The notes beneath the pieces are model-generated. The model saw only the letters and a program-made list of their open reading frames with translations, did no database searches and was not told the DNA's origin. A stretch of DNA of 64,000 nucleotides from NCBI RefSeq assembly GCF_003721595.1, contig NZ_RJJR01000005.1, forward strand, positions 248,001-312,000, written 5' to 3'. This DNA is from Hanamia caeni. Its GTDB lineage: Bacteria; Bacteroidota; Bacteroidia; Chitinophagales; Chitinophagaceae. This document shows positions 58,025-64,000 of this stretch, piece after piece. Position 1 is the stretch's first letter. Each line of letters begins with the position of its first letter. The position numbers were made by a program, and so were the translations under genes.

Positions 58025-58624
58025 TCACTTTTTTTTGGAGGAATCCAGACTATTTAATCCCTGGATTACTTCCGGAGTAATATTAAGGGTTGAATCTTTA
58101 TAAAACATAAAACCGGGCTCATAGGAAAATATGTAGGAATATTTGCCATCCTTATTAAAGTCTCTTAAAAAGTTTTGAATGCGGATCAAAATATCTTCTT
58201 TCATTTTTGAGTTGGCATTAAAAAGATCATTGTCAATATTTTGTTTTCTTTCCTGTAAATCCTGTTGCATTTTATTAATTTCCTGCATAGCGTCCTGCTG
58301 TTGTGCCTGGCTCATTGAGGCCGCTTTTTGCTGCAACTGCATTGCGCGGCTTTGATATCTTTTTTGCAGGGCCGTAATTTCATCATTAGCCCGGGTTTGC
58401 TTTTCCTCAAAGTCTTTTTTTAATTTTTTATAATAGCCATAATTATTTTGCAAAGAATCCAAATCTATATAGGCAACTTTCGCCTTTTCATTATGGCTTG
58501 GCTGCCCCGAGTCTGGTACCTTCTGATTAATTTGTGTTGAATGCGTACCTGTAAAATGTAAATAATAGAGATATCCGACAAGAATCAGCAATATGATATT
58601 GAAAATGAGTAAAAATTTTTTCAT
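58025..58624 (-). CDS. OmpH/Skp-like protein
   Basis: A 199-residue OmpH/Skp family member. An N-terminal hydrophobic segment (FLLIFNIILLILVGYLYYL, residues 4-22) acts as signal or anchor. AYIDLDSLQNNYGYYKK near residue 52 starts the Skp-like core. A long coiled coil follows at about residues 67-135, rich in Gln and Lys (YQSRAMQLQQKAASMSQAQQ). The C-terminal YSYIFSYEPGFMFYKDSTLN and DITPEVIQGLN-type strand close the fold. Skp-like chaperones escort outer-membrane proteins through the periplasm. It has its own terminator. Confidence 0.9.
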   Translation of the reverse strand: MKKFLLIFNIILLILVGYLYYLHFTGTHSTQINQKVPDSGQPSHNEKAKVAYIDLDSLQNNYGYYKKLKKDFEEKQTRANDEITALQKRYQSRAMQLQQKAASMSQAQQQDAMQEINKMQQDLQERKQNIDNDLFNANSKMKEDILIRIQNFLRDFNKDGKYSYIFSYEPGFMFYKDSTLNITPEVIQGLNSLDSSKKK

Positions 58625-58827
58625 GCCTATTTATTTAGAGGCAAGATAAAAAAAACGGATGGTTGTGTAAATACTGTGTTTTGATTTATGATACGATTAA
58701 CAGGCTCGAGTGTAATACAGCAAACAAAAAAATATAGCTGATTTATATTTTATTAAAGAAAAACTAATTCTGAATTATAATATGTCAGTTAAGTGTTGCT
58801 GACTGATAACACTTTGTAACATAATCC

Positions 58828-59148
58828 TTAGCTAAACGAAGCTAATTTTAGCTTTAAGAGAGCATGTTGGGTATTTTTCAATAACGAATGAGTAACAGCT
58901 TTTGCTTTTTGCAAATGTATCACCCTTGCAGATTCTGTAATAATATGGAGTTCATTCATTAACCGATTTACAACCTGGTCATCATGAACTTCAGCGATAT
59001 GGCATGCTTTGTGAAAATTGGTATGCATTCCTAATCTATCGAGAATGGGAGAACCGTCCTTTACTTCAGGGTAAAAAATCAATTTTTTTACAAAATAAAA
59101 AGTCTTTCCGTTGATTTCCCGTGTATAAGCATTGTAAATATTTTCCAT
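58828..59148 (-). CDS. small hypothetical protein
   Basis: A 106-residue protein I do not recognise. It has no signal peptide or membrane segment. The first half looks mixed alpha/beta (NGKTFYFVKKLIFYPEVKDG), the second half helical and basic (RVIHLQKAKAVTHSLLKNTQ), with five histidines in all around the middle and end. It is flanked by 203 bp and 596 bp of non-coding DNA and has no same-strand partner. Coding status rests on length, codon pattern and a sensible ATG. Confidence 0.55.
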   Translation of the reverse strand: MENIYNAYTREINGKTFYFVKKLIFYPEVKDGSPILDRLGMHTNFHKACHIAEVHDDQVVNRLMNELHIITESARVIHLQKAKAVTHSLLKNTQHALLKLKLASFS

Positions 59149-59572
59149 AACACCTGTTTGAATTTAAGAAATATCGAAGAATTCTTCCACCAGTGAGCAT
59201 TTTATAAAGTATTAATAAAATTTGTGCCACTAAGTGTAACAGGTTATTCAGAGGTAGGGGTTATAGGTATTTTTAAAGGATTTGGGTGATAATAAGTTGT
59301 AGGTTGGTTTCATTCAACTGATTCCCATCTTTAGCAGATGGTGAAAAAAATCTACGCCGGGAGTTTCAAAGGAATTGAAGCAAAAATTCGTAAGAAGATG
59401 TAAATATAAAATGCGGATCCTGGGAATGCAAGTCTTTTTTTAAAAATTTATCCACATCGTTATTAAGGTTCATTCAAACCCCGCAGTTAATTGGCCTATC
59501 GGTTGGTAAATGATCCAGAATTTTGATTTCTGAAAACATTTGAACGTACTGCAAATTTTTTTAACCCAAAAA

Positions 59573-59604
59573 TTTGGATATCACCGTTTAAACTATTAGG
59601 TTTG
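59573..59604 (+). promoter_or_regulatory. predicted promoter of the polysaccharide operon
   Basis: TTTG (59573-59576) and TAGGTTTG (59597-59604) are 20 bases apart, matching the Bacteroidota -33/-7 consensus TTTG and TAnnTTTG. Transcription would start near 59610, leaving a leader of about 135 bases before the Wza-like gene. A 6-bp stem at 59325-59341 is the only other structure I see in 59149-59744. Confidence 0.6.
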
Positions 59605-59744
59605 TGCCCGCAAAAGATAATTTTTATTATCCAACCCACAAGAAAGATCTGATTTTTACGTTATTACCCTGATCCCGTTCCTAACAAAAATCACTGATTA
59701 TATCCACTGTGCTTTAAGTAATGATTACGGATAATAAATAGAAT

Positions 59745-60536
59745 ATGCCCAAAGTATTTTTACCTCTGATAATTTTTGTTTCGGCCTCCATTATGATTTC
59801 TTCCTGTGCCAACTCGAAGAAAATTGTGTATTTCAACAATGTACCTGATGCTACATTTAAAGACACTAAAGTGCCGAGGCAATCACCGATACAACCAAAT
59901 GATATTTTAAGTATTACCATCAGCAGTGCAAACGCCGAAGCATCGCAACCTTTTAATTTGCAATCAAACAATGTAAGCCGCGCAACTACCGTTACCGGAA
60001 GCAATAATGAATCCGGAGGATATTTGGTAAATGCTAATGGCACAGTTGATTTGCCTATTTTGGGCGCTGTAGAAGCCGCAGGGCTTACAAAGGAAGAATT
60101 AAAAACAAAGATTACTGATATTATTTTAAACAAAAAGCTATTGGTAGATCCGATTGTAGACATAAGGTATTTAAACTATGAAGTTACTATCCTTGGAGAA
60201 GTAGCGAGGCCGACCGTAATAACGGTTCCAAATGAAAAAATCTCGTTGCTGAAGGCTCTGGGCCTGGCAGGTGACCTTACCATTTATGGAAAGCGCGATA
60301 ATGTTTTGTTGATCAGGGAAGAAAACGGAGCGAAGATTACGCGGCACATTAATTTGAATTCCAGCGATTTTTTTAATTCTCCATATTATTATTTGAAGCC
60401 GAATGATGTTGTATATGTTCAACCCAATGCAACAAAAGCTGCCACAGCAACCAGGTCAACCCAATTTTTACCAATAATTTTTAGTGCGTTATCAGTGGTT
60501 GCAATTGTTTTAGATAGACTTTTAAGATATCCGTAG
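59745..60536 (+). CDS. Wza-type polysaccharide export lipoprotein
   Basis: A 263-residue outer-membrane polysaccharide export protein. The signal peptide ends in a lipobox (IMISSC, Cys near 21). The Poly_export domain begins at IQPNDILSITISS near residue 48, and an SLBB domain follows (TVPNEKISLLKALGLAGDL near residue 162). A final hydrophobic segment (LPIIFSALSVVAIVLDRLL) near the C-terminus is common in Bacteroidota homologues and would pass the outer membrane. It is the first gene after the predicted promoter; the kinase gene follows at 18 bp. Confidence 0.93.
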   Translation: MPKVFLPLIIFVSASIMISSCANSKKIVYFNNVPDATFKDTKVPRQSPIQPNDILSITISSANAEASQPFNLQSNNVSRATTVTGSNNESGGYLVNANGTVDLPILGAVEAAGLTKEELKTKITDIILNKKLLVDPIVDIRYLNYEVTILGEVARPTVITVPNEKISLLKALGLAGDLTIYGKRDNVLLIREENGAKITRHINLNSSDFFNSPYYYLKPNDVVYVQPNATKAATATRSTQFLPIIFSALSVVAIVLDRLLRYP

Positions 60537-60554
60537 AATTTCAAATCATTGAAA

Positions 60555-62891
60555 ATGCAGTTGAACAGAAATCACAATAGGGAAGAAAAGGAAACGAATT
60601 TTATGCAGCAATTTGCGTCAAAATATATTCCTTATTGGCCTCTTTTTCTCATTGCAATTTTGATCGGATTAGTAGCAGCCCACATTTACCTGAGGTATAC
60701 CACGCCAATGTATCAGGCTGCAGCTACATTAATCATTAAAGACGAAAAGAAGGGCAATGAGGAATCAAAACTGGTGGAATCTCTCGATCAAATTTCATCT
60801 AAAAAAATTGTTGAAAACGAAATTGAAATTTTACAGAGCAGGAAACTAATGGAAAATGTGGTGAGAAAATTAGGTCTGTATGCTCCGGTGTATAAAAAAG
60901 GCGATGTGCATGATGTTTTAGCTTATACGCAATCCCCTGTGACTATCTTTGCTCTGTATCCAGATTCTCTCCGCAGTTATGACAAAATAGACATAAATTA
61001 TGACCGGGTTCAAAACACGGTAACTCTTGACCACAAATATTCTTTCCCCATAGATAGCCTGGTTACCACGCCTTATGGAAGGCTTAAGTTTATGCCAAAT
61101 AAGTATTTTAAAGAGGACACAGTCAAGAAACAATTATATTTTTCGCTGAATCGTCCGAAAGTGGTTGCCCCCTGGTTTTTACCGGGTTTATTCGTGCAGG
61201 CAGCAAATAAACTTTCCTCAATTGTTGAATTATATTACAGGGATGAAAATCCGTTGAGAGCTGAAAATATTTTGAATCAGCTTATTGAGTCATACCAGCA
61301 ATCTGCTAACGAGGAGAAAGATATTCTTGCGAAAAATACACTTGAGTTTGTGAATAACAGGCTGGCGCTTGTAGAGCGCGACATGGACAGCATTGAAAGA
61401 AAGGTGCAGCAATATAAATCAGGGAATCAGGCAGTTGATATCAGTACGCAAGGCCAGTTATTTCTGCAAAATGTGAGTGCAAATGATCAGAAGTTGGGAG
61501 ATTTGAACACACAGCTTGCAGTTTTGGAGAAAGTAGAAGATTTTGTGAAATCTAATAAAAACAGTAAAGGAGGTATTGTGCCTTCTACTTTAGGTGTTTC
61601 TGATCCGATGCTTAGTCAGTTAGTTGACAAATTATATGCTTCTGAACTTGAATATGATAATTTGAGGAAAACGGTAGGAGAAAATAATCCGAGTCTGGTA
61701 ACAATCGCAGATAGAATTAATAAAATAAAACCCAGCATTTTAAGCAATATAAGCAGCCAAAGGCAAAGCCTTCTGGCAAGTAAACAAAATATCAACGCTA
61801 CAAACCAGGCTTATAAATCAGTTCTCGAAACTGTTCCTAAAAAAGAGCGCGAACTACTGGATATCAGCAGAGAACAACAAATAAAAAGTGACCTTTATTC
61901 TTTTCTGCTTCAGAAAAAGGAGGAAAGTGAAATCGCTTATGCATCTGCGGTTTCCAATAGCAGGGTAGTTGATTATGCGCAAGCTTCTCCAAGCCCGGTT
62001 AGTCCAAAAAGAATGCTCATTTACTTAATTTCTGTTTTATTATTAGTTGGAATAGCCGCGGCATTTATTTTTATTAAAGAATTCCTCACCGGGAAGGTGC
62101 TTTATAGACATGAAATTGAGTCTTTAACTACGATTCCGATTATCGGTGAAGTCGCTTTTGATAAATCAAAAGACAAAATTGTAATTGAAAAAGGAAAAAG
62201 AAGTTTTGTGGCTGAAGAGTTTAGAAAATTAAGGATATCTCTTTCCTTTTTGGGTATCGATTCCTCTCACAAAAAAATATTGGTTACTTCGAGTATTTCC
62301 GGTGAAGGGAAAAGTTTTATATCAGCCAATTTAGCAATGAGCCTTGCTTTGACAGGGAAAAAAGCTGTTTTAATAGACATGGATTTGAACAATCCGACCT
62401 TGAATAAGATATTAGATGTAGATAGAGAAGCCGGGATCACTGAGTATCTTGAGGGGGAAAAAGACCCGGAGGATATTATAAAACAACTTGACCATCACGA
62501 AAATTTATTTTTTATTTCTGCAGGAGCATACCTTCCAAATGACCCTTCAGAACTGTTGTCAAACGGAAAAGTGGTTGATTTGCTTAATTACCTTGAAAAT
62601 ATATTTGATTTTATAGTTATTGATACCTCGCCGATCGTATTGGTAACGGATGGTTATGTGTTAACCAGTTTATGTGATGCAACCTTGTATGTGATAAGGC
62701 ATAACTATACACCAAAAATGCTAATCAGGAGGATTGATGAGAACATCCATATTAATCCTATAAATAATCCTGCTATTATTTTTAATGGCGTGAAAATGAG
62801 GGGATTTTTTAAGAATAATTATGGCTATGGCTATGATTATGTGTACGGAAATAAAGACCGTAGGATTTTAGAAAAAAAGGAAGTTATCTAA
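60555..62891 (+). CDS. Wzc-type polysaccharide co-polymerase and tyrosine autokinase
   Basis: A 778-residue inner-membrane protein from the ATG at 60555. A Wzz-type chain-length domain lies between two membrane segments (PYWPLFLIAILIGLVAAHI near residue 30 and YLISVLLLVGIAAAFIFI near 490), with a coiled-coil periplasmic part. The C-terminal BY-kinase has Walker A SGEGKS near residues 582-587, Walker A' VLIDMDLNNPT, and Walker B DFIVIDTSPIV. The tail is tyrosine-rich (NNYGYGYDYVYGNK), the autophosphorylation cluster that controls chain assembly. It forms the export machine together with the Wza-like protein upstream. Confidence 0.95.
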   Translation: MQLNRNHNREEKETNFMQQFASKYIPYWPLFLIAILIGLVAAHIYLRYTTPMYQAAATLIIKDEKKGNEESKLVESLDQISSKKIVENEIEILQSRKLMENVVRKLGLYAPVYKKGDVHDVLAYTQSPVTIFALYPDSLRSYDKIDINYDRVQNTVTLDHKYSFPIDSLVTTPYGRLKFMPNKYFKEDTVKKQLYFSLNRPKVVAPWFLPGLFVQAANKLSSIVELYYRDENPLRAENILNQLIESYQQSANEEKDILAKNTLEFVNNRLALVERDMDSIERKVQQYKSGNQAVDISTQGQLFLQNVSANDQKLGDLNTQLAVLEKVEDFVKSNKNSKGGIVPSTLGVSDPMLSQLVDKLYASELEYDNLRKTVGENNPSLVTIADRINKIKPSILSNISSQRQSLLASKQNINATNQAYKSVLETVPKKERELLDISREQQIKSDLYSFLLQKKEESEIAYASAVSNSRVVDYAQASPSPVSPKRMLIYLISVLLLVGIAAAFIFIKEFLTGKVLYRHEIESLTTIPIIGEVAFDKSKDKIVIEKGKRSFVAEEFRKLRISLSFLGIDSSHKKILVTSSISGEGKSFISANLAMSLALTGKKAVLIDMDLNNPTLNKILDVDREAGITEYLEGEKDPEDIIKQLDHHENLFFISAGAYLPNDPSELLSNGKVVDLLNYLENIFDFIVIDTSPIVLVTDGYVLTSLCDATLYVIRHNYTPKMLIRRIDENIHINPINNPAIIFNGVKMRGFFKNNYGYGYDYVYGNKDRRILEKKEVI

Positions 62892-62948
62892 TAATAAATC
62901 TATACCAATGAAAAATTATTAAACTCAATTCACTGAATGTGACTGAGG

Positions 62949-62971
62949 ACGGCGAAGCCGTGTGTCTTTTT
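62949..62971 (+). terminator. possible weak terminator between the kinase and UpxY genes
   Basis: ACGGC (62949-62953) and GCCGT (62957-62961) form a short stem with a GAA loop, followed by GTGTCTTTTT. The stem is only five clear base pairs. It may attenuate transcription ahead of the antiterminator gene. Confidence 0.4.
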
Positions 62972-63022
62972 AAAATATTAATCCTTTGAATTGCTGCAGT
63001 TTTAAATTTTAATAATTAAATT

Positions 63023-63550
63023 ATGCAGACGAATTGGTACCTGATCTACACAAAAAATAATTGGGAGAAAAAAATAGCCTCCAAACTTTCAAAAAGGAAA
63101 ATCGAAAATTATTATCCTTTGCATTCGGTAATAACTAACAAAAATGGAAAAGCGAAACTTCAGAAAGTTCCATTGTTCCCAAATTATCTCTTTGTAAAAA
63201 CAGCAGAAAGCGATAAAGATTTTATTTTGTCCTTAAATAAGGTGATTAACTTTGTATACTGGAAGCAAAGACCAGCTTTAGTTTCAGAAAATGATATTTT
63301 GTTAATAAAAAATTTTACAAAAAATTTCTATGATATAAAAGTTCAAAAAATTCAAGTGAATGGGAGCAGTTTATCACACATGATAGATGGCGCAACCCAA
63401 TCTTTCTCAGAAAATATTTTAAAAATTAGGAATACTGTTGCTAAAGTTAGTATTCCTGTGATTGGCCTTACTTTAAGTGCAGAAATTGATGGGCAGAAAT
63501 CTTTGCAACCTCTTTTATCGCAGGAGGCAAGCTTACATCTTCTTCAATAA
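63023..63550 (+). CDS. UpxY-type NusG-like antiterminator
   Basis: A 175-residue NusG paralogue of the UpxY kind, which lets RNA polymerase read through long capsule operons. The NGN domain is clear: NWYLIYTKNNWEKKIASKL (residues 4-22), ENYYPLHSV, and KVPLFPNYLFVKT near residue 54. The C-terminal KOW region is hard to see, though a beta-rich stretch (LKIRNTVAKVSIPVIGLTL) near residue 140 is in the expected place. It lies between the export genes and gmd, so it probably acts on the downstream sugar-synthesis genes, whose extent is beyond the window. Confidence 0.88.
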   Translation: MQTNWYLIYTKNNWEKKIASKLSKRKIENYYPLHSVITNKNGKAKLQKVPLFPNYLFVKTAESDKDFILSLNKVINFVYWKQRPALVSENDILLIKNFTKNFYDIKVQKIQVNGSSLSHMIDGATQSFSENILKIRNTVAKVSIPVIGLTLSAEIDGQKSLQPLLSQEASLHLLQ

Positions 63551-63696
63551 AAATAACAGTAAAAAACTTTTACTTCCTAATTATAATTTGTAGATATAGC
63601 TGCTAATTTTTAGCTCTCATGGAATGAAATCCGCTTAACTTTTAGAAACCCAGCTCATTTCCTCCAATTTTTTAATTCATTCCAAACCACAAATAA

Positions 63697-64000
63697 ATGA
63701 AATCCGCACTTATCACTGGTATTACCGGGCAGGACGGTGCATACCTTGCCGAACTGCTTTTGTCTAAAGGATATCAGGTTCATGGTATCAAAAGAAGATC
63801 TTCTCTTATTAATACTTATAGAATTGATCATCTTTATGTAGATCCTCACGAGAAGCAGCCCAATTTCAAATTGCATTATGGTGATTTAACGGATAGCACA
63901 AATCTTATCCGGATCGTGCAGGAAACGCAGCCTGACGAAATTTATAATTTAGCGGCGATGAGTCATGTTAAAGTTAGTTTTGACAATCCGGAATATACTG
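63697..64000 (+). CDS. gmd: GDP-mannose 4,6-dehydratase, 5' part only
   Basis: The first 101 codons of gmd, cut by the window end. The NADP-binding start [18 protein letters not shown], then [18 protein letters not shown], the [11 protein letters not shown] segment and [13 protein letters not shown] are specific for this enzyme. It makes GDP-4-keto-6-deoxy-mannose, the precursor of GDP-L-fucose, GDP-rhamnose or GDP-perosamine in the polysaccharide. Which sugar is made depends on genes beyond the edge. It follows UpxY by 146 bp. Confidence 0.95.
   Translation, partial: MKSALITGITGQDGAYLAELLLSKGYQVHGIKRRSSLINTYRIDHLYVDPHEKQPNFKLHYGDLTDSTNLIRIVQETQPDEIYNLAAMSHVKVSFDNPEYT

Overview
The window looks like a chromosomal segment of a Bacteroidota bacterium, most likely family Chitinophagaceae. 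The evidence is AT-rich DNA, a SusC/SusD pair, an FG-GAP/ASPIC lipoprotein, a UpxY-type NusG paralogue, TAnnTTTG-type promoters, few recognisable Shine-Dalgarno sites, and a tmRNA whose tag ends in AMAA. I see no prophage, insertion sequence, CRISPR array, rRNA or tRNA. The only non-coding RNA gene I can support is ssrA.

Layout. (1) 1-13634 is mostly housekeeping: tmRNA, metE with a divergent Lrp/AsnC regulator, a membrane MutS-like ATPase, a DUF4197 lipoprotein, a DsbA-like protein with a CXXS motif, a hemerythrin/ferredoxin pair, a serine hydrolase, an orphan LuxR-type response regulator, lon, and an outer-membrane protein. (2) 13839-43179 is a glycan and deoxy-sugar utilisation region centred on L-fucose. 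It holds a mutarotase, two SDR dehydrogenases, the FG-GAP/SusD/SusC uptake set, an unassigned TIM-barrel glycosidase, GH29 alpha-L-fucosidase, an FAH-family hydrolase, a fuconolactonase-like amidohydrolase, a small FKBP overlapping a GH116 enzyme, FucP, FucI, a lipoprotein, a LacI regulator, a formylglycine-generating enzyme, GH172 and an esterase. A MNT/HEPN toxin-antitoxin module with a broken HEPN gene sits inside the operon. (3) 43262-59148 is mixed core and hypothetical genes: tex, a S1/P1 or phospholipase-C-like hydrolase, an arginase-family enzyme, a DUF1080 protein, an RRM protein with a glycine-repeat tail, an M1 peptidase fused to a probable beta-barrel, a FemAB-like acyltransferase, ispD, rfaE1, an APC permease and an OmpH/Skp-like protein. 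(4) 59573-64000 is the start of an exopolysaccharide or capsule operon: predicted promoter, Wza-like exporter, Wzc-like tyrosine kinase, UpxY antiterminator and the start of gmd, cut by the window edge.

How it fits together. Secreted glycosidases and esterases would release L-fucose and other sugars. SusC/SusD imports oligosaccharides and FucP takes up L-fucose with protons. Inside the cell two routes are represented: FucI isomerisation, and oxidation through dehydrogenase, lactonase, a second dehydrogenase and the FAH-family hydrolase. Neither route is complete here: fuculokinase, the aldolase and L-fuconate dehydratase are absent from the window. Four copies of a TTAAnCGnTTAA palindrome lie between GH172 and the esterase and are the best candidates for the operators of the local LacI regulator.
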